This document shows positions 1 through 9,066 of a stretch of DNA of 64,000 nucleotides, piece by piece; position 1 is the stretch's first letter; each line of letters begins with the position of its first letter. A program made the translations under genes and the position numbers. The notes beneath the pieces were generated by a model. That model was given only the letters and a program-made list of their open reading frames with translations, was not told the origin of the DNA and searched no databases. The stretch lies in contig CBDFGV010000002.1 of the NCBI GenBank assembly GCA_965247245.1, positions 124,001 through 188,000 on the forward strand, read 5' to 3'. This DNA comes from Tectiglobus sp965247245 (GTDB lineage: Bacteria > Pseudomonadota > Alphaproteobacteria > Rhizobiales > Hyphomicrobiaceae).

Positions 1-201
1 ACCCTCGGTTGTCCCGAAAGTCTCACTGAGCTTTTTGGCTGCAGCCAATGTATCTTCGGGGACGCTGCCACCATCGAATAAAAGGCGGCCGATCAACGTG
101 CTCTTGCCATCGTCCACACTTCCGCACGTGAGCAAGCGCAGTACTGGTTTCGAAGTGGGAGAGGCGTCGTTGCGCCTTACGGTTGAAGCGAGCTCATCCA
201 T
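1..201 (-). CDS. cysN: Sulfate adenylyltransferase subunit 1 (CysN), N-terminal part
   Basis: The first 67 codons lie in the window and the rest runs off the left edge. The GTPase P-loop GSVDDGKST follows LRLLTCG, as in CysN, the regulatory GTPase of ATP sulfurylase that couples GTP hydrolysis to APS formation from ATP and sulfate. The ATG overlaps the cysD stop by one base (TAATG), so the two genes are translationally coupled. Whether a C-terminal APS kinase domain is fused (CysNC, which would give PAPS directly) cannot be seen here; it matters because the glycan locus downstream holds several PAPS-dependent sulfotransferase-like genes. Confidence 0.93.
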   Translation of the reverse strand, partial: MDELASTVRRNDASPTSKPVLRLLTCGSVDDGKSTLIGRLLFDGGSVPEDTLAAAKKLSETFGTTEG

Positions 202-1100
202 TAGAAGTAGCCCTCTTCTTTCTTCTTTTCCATTGAGCTTGCCTGGTCGCTGTCAATAACGCGCCCCTGTCGCTCTGAAACATGCGAAGAGAGCAGCTCA
301 TCAATGACTTCATCAAGTGTTTCAGCTGCAGAATCGACGGCACCTGTCAGTGGGTAACACCCCAAGGTCCGGAAGCGCACGCTTCGCATTTGGGGAACCT
401 CGCCATCCTCCAGCGGCAAGCGGTCATCATCGACCATGATCAACACGCCATCCCGCTCGACGACCGGGCGTTGTTTGGCAAAGTAAAGCGGAACCAGCGG
501 AATGTTTTCATGACGAATGTACTGCCATATATCGACTTCCGTCCAATCAGACAGCGGAAAGACCCGCATGCTTTCACCTGCCCCTAGCCGGCAATTGAAC
601 GTGTTCCAGAGTTCGGGGCGCTGATGTCTGGGGTCCCAGCGATGATCCGCTGTACGATGCGAAAAAATTCGCTCCTTGGCGCGCGACTGCTCTTCATCGC
701 GGCGCGCACCGCCAATGGCTGCATCAAATTGGAATTGGTCCAAGGCCTGACGCAACCCCTGGGTTTTCATGACATCTGTGTGGACGGCGCTGCCGTGGCT
801 AAAGGGTCCAACGCCTGCGGCGATGCCGTCTTGGTTGATGTGGACATGCATTTGCAGTCCCAGCCGTTCAGCGGTCTGATCGCGAAACTCGATCATTTCG
901 CGAAATTTCCATGTTGTATCAATGTGTAAGAGCGGAAACGGTGGCTTCGCGGGATAGAACGCCTTCAAAGCGAGGTGGAGCAGCACCGAAGAGTCCTTGC
1001 CGATGGAATACATCAGCACAGGTCGCTCGAATTGCGCTGCAACCTCCCGAAAGATATGGATGCTCTGCGCTTCAAGGTCTTTGAGGTGGGATTGAAGCAT
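201..1100 (-). CDS. cysD: Sulfate adenylyltransferase subunit 2 (CysD)
   Basis: 299 residues, close to the usual length of about 300. CysD is the catalytic ATP-pyrophosphatase subunit making adenosine 5'-phosphosulfate in the cytoplasm. The PP-loop-type motif YSIGKDSS is at residues 31-38, and family blocks HIDTTWKF, GGARRDEE, WNTF and LSDWTEVDIWQYI follow in order. An AGGAG ribosome-binding site lies just before the ATG. It is the first gene of a minus-strand cysDN pair and faces away from the glycan locus. Its role may be ordinary sulfur assimilation, supply of activated sulfate for glycan sulfation, or both. Confidence 0.95.
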   Translation of the reverse strand: MLQSHLKDLEAQSIHIFREVAAQFERPVLMYSIGKDSSVLLHLALKAFYPAKPPFPLLHIDTTWKFREMIEFRDQTAERLGLQMHVHINQDGIAAGVGPFSHGSAVHTDVMKTQGLRQALDQFQFDAAIGGARRDEEQSRAKERIFSHRTADHRWDPRHQRPELWNTFNCRLGAGESMRVFPLSDWTEVDIWQYIRHENIPLVPLYFAKQRPVVERDGVLIMVDDDRLPLEDGEVPQMRSVRFRTLGCYPLTGAVDSAAETLDEVIDELLSSHVSERQGRVIDSDQASSMEKKKEEGYF

Positions 1101-1871
1101 TGGCTCCTCTGCTCGTTTGGTCGTGGTCCAGCCCCAGCTTGGAGGCCTCCAATACCATAATCATCGTCTGGATGGCACGCTGAGCGAATAGCAACAGGTT
1201 AAGCTGACGACAAGCGGCCCAGTTGTAGCAACGATGACGAAAGGTACTTCTTACAAATCTTGCGTCTTATTTTGCGACAGTCTAGGAGAGAGCGGAGCAG
1301 ATTCATCTTCATCGACAGAATTGCAATGTTGGATCATGCTTAGACGAACGCGGTGCCAGCACCCCTCAGGCAACACTTTTAGAACCCCATATGACAGGGC
1401 ACTTCGACGGCTATAGTAAGCATCATTACGGTCGCGTCAGCCTCATTACTTCGCATCGGTGAATGGTGAACTTACTTGGAAATTTCGCTACAGGAATTCA
1501 CAGCCGTCCGTCTCCTGAATGCACAGCTTAGCTGAAGACCGAACTGTGCTATGCATTGCCAAGAGAACAATCCAGTGGCGCAATACAAGGATACCGTACA
1601 CCAATGTAAAAGTAGCTTCTGCCACAACAGCCTTGCATGAAAACATGCCGACACGCGAGTGGGTGTTCCTTCGCCAACTTGACCATAGCGACCAAACAAC
1701 AGAACCGTGGTTCCACCGGCAACTGTTAAGCCACTCACAATTCACAATTGGATAAAGACGGGTTCTTATCTGCTCAACTTGCGTAACGTCGCCTGGTACT
1801 CTGATCAACACCTGAAACAACTACTTGCTTCACTCCGCCCCAATACTCAATAGCCCAAAAACAGGCTCATC
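1101..1871. other. Divergent intergenic region with no supported gene
   Basis: About 770 bases between the divergent cysD and acyltransferase genes. Open frames exist on both strands, but their translations show no domain, signal peptide or convincing start. The right part is A+T-richer. Promoters for both flanking genes should lie here; no clear -35/-10 pair was identified. Confidence 0.5.
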
Positions 1872-3809
1872 ATGAAATACAGACCAGAAATCGACGGCTT
1901 GAGGGCGATATCCATTCTGCTGGTCATATTCTTTCACTATGGATTTTCATCATTTCCCGGTGGCTATATTGGCGTTGATGTTTTCTTTGTCATCAGCGGC
2001 TACCTCATTTATGGAATTACAACCGAAAGTCAAAGAAACAGCAACTTCTCAGCTCTTGCCTTTTTATTGCGACGATTTCGAAGACTGGCACCTGCGTATT
2101 ATACGACTCTAATTGCCTGCCTTTTTGCTAGTTATATAATATTATCTCCCCCGCATTTTGAAAGATTTTCTGGAGCTTACATATATTCTCTCTTTGGATT
2201 AACTAATGTCTTTCTCTTTGGAGAGACAGGTTATTTCGATACGAGCGTGGCATTCAAGCCCCTTGTTCACCTCTGGTCCCTTTCTGTGGAAATTCAATTC
2301 TACATTCTTTTTGCCCTCGTTCTATTCATATCAACGAAGAGTACGAAGACGCCATATCTGCTACTGCTTACCTTGATCAGCTTTGCAATCGCCCTCGTTC
2401 TCCACTCAAGCAACTATGATTACTACTTCACCCCGTCAAGACTATATGAATTTGCAATTGGGGGAGCTGCCTATAGATGCCGTGACTGGTTCGGAAAGCA
2501 ATCGCAGACATTCAACTCATCAGCTTTTCTGATTGGTTTAGTCTTGATCTTTTTTTCGGCAACTACATTTACTGAAGACACTCCGTTTCCTTCCTTCAAT
2601 GCATTGATACCATGCACGGGCGCGGGGTTGGTGATTGCATCGCACCCAAGCGGTTGGCTGACTACGCCACTCTCATGGAACTTTTCAGTAGGGTTGGGCA
2701 GAATAAGCTACGGCTTGTATTTAGTGCATTGGCCAGTGTGGGTTTTTAGTAATTATGTCTTGATTGCAGAGGTAACAACGCTATTGAAATTAGTGATGAT
2801 CGCCGCCTCTATTCTTCTGGCCTGGATTATCTATCGTGCAATCGAGAATCCATTTCAGAAGAACCTGAGGATTACGCCTCGAGGTGCTGGCGTGTACCTG
2901 GATATGAAGAAGTATCGAAACTCATCACTAGCAGGCCTAGTTATCGTTCTCATATCGTTGCCAGTAAGCGCAGTGGCTTGGAACAGCGATGGCTGGCCCT
3001 GGCGATTTGATCGTCAACTAGCGGATCGGATTGCACGTGAGATGGCCAGCGCGAAGGCTGAACGCAAAGAGCTGCTACTGCACCCCGGCAATATTGATGG
3101 GACAGGTCGCAAGCCAATCCCGCAATCGCGGCAGCGCGTGAGAATTCTAATTGTCGGGGACAGCCATTCGGAGGACGTGTTTGTTGGCTTTCAGTTGGCA
3201 AAGAAAGAAACTCATGATTACGGGATTGTTCGCGTATCCTTGGATGAAAGCTGCTTTGGAACCTCCGATGGAACTGGCGGCATTGTTTCTCGCTTAGTTT
3301 TCGGGAACGTTCAATCCCGAAATCGAAGACCAGAGTGTGATTCACAGCTTGTAGAATTTGAACGTGTAACGAAGGCCTATAAGCCCACAGTTACGATAGT
3401 TGCAAATCACTGGACCAACAGTTCGATTGCTTATGCACGCAACACCGTACGGTACCATAAAAGGAAAAGCGAAGGGACTGTTGTGCTTTGGGGGAACGTG
3501 CAGCTGCCATTTCATCTACCTACTCTTGCACTGGTAACTGGGGGAACAGCCGAGTTGAACAGGAAGGTTTACGGCATGAACCGAAGCTCGCAGATTGAAG
3601 TGAACCAATTCTTGAAGGATCTCGCCACCTCCGAGTCGATTTCATATGTCGATGTCATGTCTGCGATTTGCCCGCCCCGCAAGAAGGAATGCATTGTGAC
3701 AGACGACAGGGGTCAACTACTGTTCACAGACAATAACCACTTTTCGATAACCGGCCTGAAGCAGTTTGAAGCCGCCCTGCTCCGGGCACGCGATGTAGCG
3801 GCCAACTGA
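1872..3809 (+). CDS. Acyltransferase-3 / SGNH O-acyltransferase (OafA-like)
   Basis: 645 residues. The N-terminal half is a multi-pass acyltransferase-3 domain opening with YRPEIDGLRA and carrying the R-x10-H pattern (Arg11, His22) and FFVISGYLI. The C-terminal part is a periplasmic SGNH domain: GDSH near residues 429-432 (nucleophile block) and DNNHFS near 619-624 (catalytic Asp/His block). Proteins of this layout move acetyl or other acyl groups across the inner membrane onto O-antigen, capsule or peptidoglycan sugars. The gene is visibly A+T-richer than its neighbours, suggesting separate acquisition. It stands alone, so the target glycan is inferred to be the product of the locus downstream. 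Confidence 0.9.
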   Translation: MKYRPEIDGLRAISILLVIFFHYGFSSFPGGYIGVDVFFVISGYLIYGITTESQRNSNFSALAFLLRRFRRLAPAYYTTLIACLFASYIILSPPHFERFSGAYIYSLFGLTNVFLFGETGYFDTSVAFKPLVHLWSLSVEIQFYILFALVLFISTKSTKTPYLLLLTLISFAIALVLHSSNYDYYFTPSRLYEFAIGGAAYRCRDWFGKQSQTFNSSAFLIGLVLIFFSATTFTEDTPFPSFNALIPCTGAGLVIASHPSGWLTTPLSWNFSVGLGRISYGLYLVHWPVWVFSNYVLIAEVTTLLKLVMIAASILLAWIIYRAIENPFQKNLRITPRGAGVYLDMKKYRNSSLAGLVIVLISLPVSAVAWNSDGWPWRFDRQLADRIAREMASAKAERKELLLHPGNIDGTGRKPIPQSRQRVRILIVGDSHSEDVFVGFQLAKKETHDYGIVRVSLDESCFGTSDGTGGIVSRLVFGNVQSRNRRPECDSQLVEFERVTKAYKPTVTIVANHWTNSSIAYARNTVRYHKRKSEGTVVLWGNVQLPFHLPTLALVTGGTAELNRKVYGMNRSSQIEVNQFLKDLATSESISYVDVMSAICPPRKKECIVTDDRGQLLFTDNNHFSITGLKQFEAALLRARDVAAN

Positions 3810-4131
3810 CTTTCCAGCTGCAACGTACTCAGCTATCATCTGCGACACTCTGCATTTGAAATTGCCTGTTCGGATTTGTGGCAATGCCATGAAGTTTTGG
3901 AGATCTCCCTTCCAATTCAATCCATCAACTGCTGTCATATATCCGCTCTGAGAGGCTGATAACGGAATCAGGTTGGCCTGTGTCGCTTAACTCAGCTGGT
4001 ACCCTATGAGTAGTCGCAGCAAGTGGCGGTGGTCGGCGCAGCGAAGATGACGGTCGCCTCACTCAAGAGGTTTAAGTGCTGCACTGCTCCTATCAAGCGC
4101 AAAGAGTTCATCAACTTTCGGAGACGTTGGG
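3810..4131. other. Intergenic stretch without recognised features
   Basis: About 320 bases between the acyltransferase and the small secreted-protein gene remnant. Short open frames are present on both strands but none has coding character. No strong terminator hairpin was found after the acyltransferase stop. Confidence 0.4.
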
Positions 4132-4543
4132 ATGAAGATATACGGCATAGTCTGTTTTCTATTCGGCGCGATGGTGTTGGCGGCACCAGCATGGTCAGCT
4201 CGCACTTGCGGCGGGAGTGTCAATAAAATCCAAATCAAGAAAGACCAAAACGATAGATCGCTCTTTTTCTATCCGACTTGCAAATGAGATTGTAAGAGCA
4301 TTCTTCGCAATTTCGCGACACGCGTCGCCTTCAGATGCGGTTGCGGCGGCAGAGAAATTCCAGTTCCTGATCAATCTGAATAATAGATCTATACTCTTAG
4401 TCAACTCGAGCCCAGCAGTTGAATGCAAACTAGGCACCGATGGGGTGCCTGCCGCCATCAAAGTGATTGTTCCGCGTAGTCGTGCCCCGCCGGCTGATCT
4501 GCGAGTGTGCAACGTTGTTTCCGTCGCGATTCAATGGAGTTAA
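4132..4543 (+). pseudogene. Small secreted Cys-containing protein, apparently frameshifted
   Basis: The ATG at 4132 opens a clear signal peptide (MKIYG, hydrophobic core, APAWSA cleavage region) followed by TCGGSV and an aromatic stretch ending FFYPTCK at a TGA (4285-4287), giving only 51 residues. Reading continues without a stop in the +1-shifted frame from about 4283 to 4543 for roughly 86 residues, with two more Cys. Skipping one base near 4282 joins the two into one secreted protein of about 137 residues, the size of many small exported bacterial proteins. I read this as a frameshifted gene. It could instead be a real 51-residue peptide or a sequencing error. The function is unknown. Confidence 0.5.
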
Positions 4544-4743
4544 GAGTTCGCCAGGAAGGCGACTGAGCAAGGACCATAGTTGGCCTGCCTCTCGGCATCA
4601 CGGACTTAACCTCGCCTGCCACCACCATCCTCGCCACATGGCGGCCGGAAACGGTCTTACGCCGAACAATGCTGATGTTTACAGTGTATTTGCTAGTGTG
4701 CTAGCCCATCAACAGATTTGGTCGTTTAAGATAGGGCATCGCT

Positions 4744-5652
4744 GTGCGAAGTATTCAGCAGAAGTTTGCAGATTATCTTTGGATGTCGACATTGAGGAAA
4801 CACCGGTCTCGCCTAGGCTGGCGTCACGCTCCTCGCTACACGAGATATTGGCGGTCGGCCCAGAGAGTCGTGACAGATGTTGATGCGCTTACGCGCGAAC
4901 GAGCGGAAACATTTCAAGACAAAGGGTGGAATAGTTTTTCTGATCCAGAGTGCCATAGACTAGCTTTGTCAATGCTAGAAAAGATCAAGACAGAAGAAGC
5001 AACTGACCAAGACACATTCGACGTTTCTGGCGCATATCAAAGAGGTGACATCTATCAAACATTTCCGGAGGTTAGAGCGTTTTTCGATGGGGCGGCCGGA
5101 GCTTTCCTTCGAGCGGCCTTCGATAGTGACTTCAAGATATTTTTCGGTAAATGCTACAAGAGCGTCCACAACCCCGATGGCCCGGCAGGCTCGCAACAAT
5201 GGCACGCGGACGGCGGCCCAGGCACATGCGTCAAGCTAATGTGGTGCCTTAGTTCCGTCACCGAAGAGAACGGCGCCATGGAGTGCCTTGATTGGTCTGA
5301 CAGCCTGCGCATTTTTGAGCAGGAGCGGGCCACGGGGACGGGTATCAAAGCATCGGTCACAACTAAGAACAGTATAGAGAAGCGTCAAGTTAAGACAGAC
5401 TTCTTCAGTGAGGCAATTGCCAAGAGCCAGATCAGTATAAACCAACCGACGGCGGATGAGGGTATGGTCTTGGCATTCCTAAACAATACAATCCATCGTG
5501 GCGGCTTTCCCGAAGAAGGTCATGAGCGTTATGTCTGTATTTTTGCCGTTTATCCATCTGCAGTCCCAACGCCGTTTAGTTCCTACATGGAGAATGGAAT
5601 AGCTAAGGGGATCAATTACCCGGCAGATCCGGCCTTTGGCGACGGCAACTGA
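4744..5652 (+). CDS. PhyH-type Fe(II)/2-oxoglutarate dioxygenase
   Basis: 302 residues. The iron-binding facial triad is visible: His154 and Asp156 in QQWHADGG and His251 in NNTIHRGG, with Arg262 (GHERYV) eleven residues later, placed to bind 2-oxoglutarate. This pattern and length match the phytanoyl-CoA dioxygenase superfamily, which hydroxylates varied small molecules, lipids and sugars. The first 40 residues are basic and poorly defined, so the true start could be later than the ATG at 4744. It is monocistronic between the secreted-protein remnant and a converging methyltransferase gene. The substrate is unknown. Confidence 0.8.
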   Translation: MRSIQQKFADYLWMSTLRKHRSRLGWRHAPRYTRYWRSAQRVVTDVDALTRERAETFQDKGWNSFSDPECHRLALSMLEKIKTEEATDQDTFDVSGAYQRGDIYQTFPEVRAFFDGAAGAFLRAAFDSDFKIFFGKCYKSVHNPDGPAGSQQWHADGGPGTCVKLMWCLSSVTEENGAMECLDWSDSLRIFEQERATGTGIKASVTTKNSIEKRQVKTDFFSEAIAKSQISINQPTADEGMVLAFLNNTIHRGGFPEEGHERYVCIFAVYPSAVPTPFSSYMENGIAKGINYPADPAFGDGN

Positions 5653-5838
5653 AAGAAAACAGTAAGTTGTTGGGACTAAAGGCTATGGTCCATCACTCAG
5701 CGCACTGCAGCAGATGAACTTGTCGTATGTAGAAAGGGGCAGTGAACTCTTCCGCACCCTGCCTCGTCACAAAATAGTCTTCGAGACGATCGTCTGACCT
5801 TGCTCTTGCACGCACGCCGATCCTATAAGAGCTGTGCG

Positions 5839-6642
5839 TCAGGCGAGCAGGGCAGGTTTCCGGGCAACAGCCAGAATCATGTGACCTATAACGGCTCCTG
5901 GAACGAATGGCGACATCGCAGCGGCAATGGCGTGTGTTAGTTTCGAAGAATGCGGCAGCCCAAGGTTATGATGCAGGGCACGTACCAGCCCTTGTCGCTT
6001 TCCAATGATGTGAACCACCTCGACTTGGAAACCTGACCTTTGTAGCGTTTGCGCCAGCTCTTCGCGTGTCAATCGCCATTGATAGAAGCGCTTGCGTTGA
6101 TGGTCGCCGGAATTCAATTGCGCGCTGGTCAACGCCCCCCTTACCGAGTGCCGAAGATTGTCGAATGGAATAGAGATTAACAATCTGCCGCCTGGCTTTA
6201 GAATACGAAAAGCCTCTGACATGACAGGACCAAAGCCTTCCTCAAAATGCTCGAACGTGCCCCAAGAAAAATAAAGATCAAACCTATCGCTTTCAAAGCC
6301 AGATTTGCGAATGTCTGCGACTGTAAACTCGCAATCCTCGAACCGTTCCTTGAGCTTTGATATTGTTAACTCGGAAACATCTAATCCTACCGCTCGATAA
6401 CCACTCCGAGTATAATAGACTGTCCATTCTCCCAGCCCGCATCCACCGTCGAGCAACTGAGATCCCTTGGGCAGTTGTCGCACGAACGAATCTAGGATTT
6501 TGAATTCTTCGCGCCTTTCGATCCCTTTATAGTTCGCACTCGGACCACCTTGCGCTTCCCACTTTTTTGTCCATTGCGCTGCAATCGCTTCAATCTCTGC
6601 TTCGCCTTCGCTTGGGTCGTATTGCCGGTCGTCACGTCTCAT
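5839..6642 (-). CDS. SAM-dependent methyltransferase, class I
   Basis: 267 residues. The SAM-binding motif I is LLDGGCGLG (residues 63-71), followed by an acidic motif II (VGLDVSE), DLYFSWGTFEHF, and the LKPGGRLLISIP block typical of class I Rossmann methyltransferases. The C-terminal third is basic and hydrophobic and may bind the acceptor. It is transcribed opposite to the glycan locus that begins at 7187. The substrate cannot be told from sequence; glycan or lipid methylation is a guess from location. Confidence 0.85.
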   Translation of the reverse strand: MRRDDRQYDPSEGEAEIEAIAAQWTKKWEAQGGPSANYKGIERREEFKILDSFVRQLPKGSQLLDGGCGLGEWTVYYTRSGYRAVGLDVSELTISKLKERFEDCEFTVADIRKSGFESDRFDLYFSWGTFEHFEEGFGPVMSEAFRILKPGGRLLISIPFDNLRHSVRGALTSAQLNSGDHQRKRFYQWRLTREELAQTLQRSGFQVEVVHIIGKRQGLVRALHHNLGLPHSSKLTHAIAAAMSPFVPGAVIGHMILAVARKPALLA

Positions 6643-7127
6643 TTGTGTCCCTTTGTTTGCGAAGGATCTGATCTGCTAGCTAGGTCGTTACGCAAATCTA
6701 ACATGAATTTGACGTAGGTTCTCAACAGCTGCGCCTCTATGGGTTTATCTCGATTACACGCGATTGAGCTTAACTGCTACAATCAAAAAATCAGGATGAC
6801 TGGCACGGTCCAAAGGACTAGTCGATCATGCTTTGGCGCTTAGTCTCGCGAACGACTGGCTTGGCTTATAAGATGCGGCGTTGACACCACACCGACGCAC
6901 AATTGCGCCACGCGTATCTGCGTGGCTATCAAAGAACCGATACAGCAGGCGGGCGAACCAACATTGGCTGGCCCGAGGCAAGTTTGGACCCGCTTTTAGC
7001 TTCGGTGTCGGAAAACGTTGTATGCGTTGCTTTCGGACCACCATTTGAATGGCCGGTTTGGAACCGGATTGGAGCGGATAGTCCGGATCCCAATTTGTCC
7101 CATTAACAATCTGCAGGCATGCCTTGA
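6643..7127. other. Divergent intergenic region before the EPS regulator
   Basis: About 485 bases separate the minus-strand methyltransferase from the palindrome and the winged-helix regulator. Open frames on both strands lack recognisable domains. The region should contain promoters for both directions. Confidence 0.4.
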
Positions 7128-7144
7128 CGTTCATCATATGAACG
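7128..7144. promoter_or_regulatory. Perfect palindrome upstream of the regulator gene (candidate operator)
   Basis: CGTTCAT-CAT-ATGAACG is a perfect 7-bp inverted repeat with a 3-bp centre, ending 42 bp before the ATG of the winged-helix gene. It overlaps a TTGACG hexamer at 7124-7129 that could be a -35 box; the matching -10 (GATAGG near 7146) is weak. Size and symmetry suit a dimeric MarR-type repressor acting on its own promoter. This is inference from position and symmetry only. Confidence 0.45.
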
Positions 7145-7186
7145 CGATAGGACATCGGAAGCGGTCGTAAGACTTTAGGATCGGTT

Positions 7187-7840
7187 ATGGGTACGCAGGC
7201 ATCAAAACTACATCCTCAGAAAGACACTGAACGAGAGGATATCACGCTCAGTCTGCTTTCTCTGATTGAAACCGATTCCAGCGTGACGCAACGTTCAATC
7301 GCCAACCAACTCGGGATCGCGTTGGGCTTGGTCAATACCTACCTAAAGCGCTGCACGCGCAAGGGTCTCATCAAGGTCAAACAGGCTCCAACACGCCGCT
7401 ACGCCTACTATCTCACGCCCAAAGGCTTTGTGGAAAAATCGCATTTGACAGCGCAGTTCTTGCGAAGTTCTTTTACTTTTATGCGGCGGGCGCAGAGTGA
7501 TTGCGAGCAGCTGCTAAGCGAACTTAGCCTGGAAGGTGCAAAGCGCGTAATCCTCTTGGGCGACGGAGACTTGGCAAATGTTATTCTGCTACTTGCACGT
7601 AACAGCAACTTCAGTTCCGTAGAAGTTGCTTCATGGAGTTCTGATCCTAGTAGCCAAGATTTGAGCGGTTTGGATGCAGACGTTTACGTTGTCACATGTC
7701 TTGAAAGCCCTTTGGCGGTCTACAAGGCGGCACTCTCCAAGTTTGGCCCGGCATGTGTGAAGGCGCCATCGATTCTGCGACTGCCAGACCCGGAAGACCT
7801 TTTGCGTGAACTCGGAACGAAAGACTTTGCTCGTTCGTAA
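7187..7840 (+). CDS. MarR-family EPS-associated transcriptional regulator
   Basis: 217 residues. Residues about 15-90 form a winged helix: TQRSIANQLGIALGLVNTYL is the helix-turn-helix and KQAPTRRYAYYLTPKG the wing. This resembles the MarR-type regulators annotated beside exopolysaccharide clusters. The extra C-terminal half (VILLGDGDLANVILLLAR and VYVVTC) looks Rossmann-like and may sense a nucleotide or sugar-nucleotide, which is inference. An AGGA ribosome-binding site precedes the ATG. It is the first plus-strand gene of the glycan locus and has a palindromic candidate operator upstream, so it probably controls the locus. Confidence 0.85.
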   Translation: MGTQASKLHPQKDTEREDITLSLLSLIETDSSVTQRSIANQLGIALGLVNTYLKRCTRKGLIKVKQAPTRRYAYYLTPKGFVEKSHLTAQFLRSSFTFMRRAQSDCEQLLSELSLEGAKRVILLGDGDLANVILLLARNSNFSSVEVASWSSDPSSQDLSGLDADVYVVTCLESPLAVYKAALSKFGPACVKAPSILRLPDPEDLLRELGTKDFARS

Positions 7841-8127
7841 ATGAAGGAAAGACTGGGTATCAACGTGAAACGCACGTCTTTCACTAGGATATGTGGATCG
7901 GACTGATAGCGTGCAGGTGCCTCAGCTGCCTGTTGCACAAAAAGAAAATGCAGGGACGACGACTCTACACTGACCCTGTCTACTCGATTGTTTGGTTCGG
8001 ATGGCGATTCACCCGAAGTGCGGTAGCCGTGGAAGCGGACGGCGTATTTTTGCTGCCTTATTCACGTGCTCGAATTGTCCAACTGTCTGGCAACTCGCTG
8101 GAACCTTGTTCTGACTGAATTTCAATT

Positions 8128-9066
8128 ATGCTGCTGCTGGTCAATTATCACTATATCCGCGATCCGGATGCGTACGCGTACCCCGGTATACATCCTATTT
8201 CCAAGCAGAAATTTGAGCGACAAGTGGATGAAATACGAGACGTATTTCACATGGCGACTCCCGACGAGGTTGAGAGTTTCACGACTGGGAAGCACCGTTT
8301 TAACAAACCATCCGTGCTTTTGACGTTTGATGATGGCCTGCCCGAGCATCTCGAAGTTGCGAAAGATATTCTGGAACCTAGGAAAATATGCGGGGCCTTT
8401 TTTATTATCACTGCCCCAATCTTTTGCGGACGCGCGGCAACAGTGCATAAGGTCCACTGGCTGCGTGCACATACCGAACCGGAGGTCTTCGCTGCAGAAT
8501 TTGTTGGCATGATAAGCACTGACCTACAGACGGAAGTGCGCGAGGTCGATGCGAAGGCCGCGTCGGTGTATCCTTACGACACTCCAGAGGTTGCACAGCT
8601 CAAGTACGCTATGAACTTTCGTCTGCCGCTCGACGTCGTAGACAACGTGACCACCGAAATGCTCGCGAAGCGGGGACTGAGCGAGGAGCGCTTCTGCAGA
8701 CAAACCTACCTTGATCGCGAAGGCGTTGCTCAATTGGCAGCGACGGGGCATAAGGTCGGCGCCCACGGCCACCGACATCTTGTATTCTCTAAGTTGAACG
8801 GCAATGAGCTCGATGACGAGCTGTCGCGCAATGTTGATGGGCTCATGGAGTTAACTGGGCAACACCCCGACTGGGTTTCATATCCATATGGCCGTCGTGA
8901 TGCTCTGCCAATCGAGACAGCTGTACTTTGCGAACGGTTCGGCTTCAAGGTTGGAATCACTCTACTCGGTGGCTGGAATGATGGCAGCGAGCATCGATCC
9001 TGTCTTAACAGGATCAATACGAACGAAGTGAATCGCGTAGCATTTGGCATGGAAGCGGGGCATTAA
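8128..9066 (+). CDS. Polysaccharide deacetylase (NodB/CE4-like)
   Basis: 312 residues. The metal-dependent carbohydrate deacetylase motifs are present: TFDDG at residues 66-70 (catalytic base and metal Asp) and HGHRH at 213-217 (metal His pair), followed by SYPYGRRD. CE4 enzymes remove N- or O-acetyl groups from sugars. There is no signal peptide, so a cytoplasmic substrate such as a sugar nucleotide, lipid-linked intermediate or nonulosonic acid precursor is possible. Its stop overlaps the next gene's ATG by one base (TAATG), so it is coupled to the first NeuB-like synthase and may modify that pathway's sugar. Confidence 0.85.
   Translation: MLLLVNYHYIRDPDAYAYPGIHPISKQKFERQVDEIRDVFHMATPDEVESFTTGKHRFNKPSVLLTFDDGLPEHLEVAKDILEPRKICGAFFIITAPIFCGRAATVHKVHWLRAHTEPEVFAAEFVGMISTDLQTEVREVDAKAASVYPYDTPEVAQLKYAMNFRLPLDVVDNVTTEMLAKRGLSEERFCRQTYLDREGVAQLAATGHKVGAHGHRHLVFSKLNGNELDDELSRNVDGLMELTGQHPDWVSYPYGRRDALPIETAVLCERFGFKVGITLLGGWNDGSEHRSCLNRINTNEVNRVAFGMEAGH

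Noticed and set aside
1234..1820. Open frames on both strands between cysD and the acyltransferase
   Set aside because: They overlap each other, have no domain, signal peptide or ribosome-binding site, and the residues look random.
4467..4883. Open frame of 138 codons overlapping the dioxygenase start
   Set aside because: Composition looks random, and it lies across the true start of the PhyH-type gene in another frame.
7891..8118. A 75-codon open frame before the deacetylase gene
   Set aside because: High content of Cys, Trp and Arg without a pattern, and no convincing start site.
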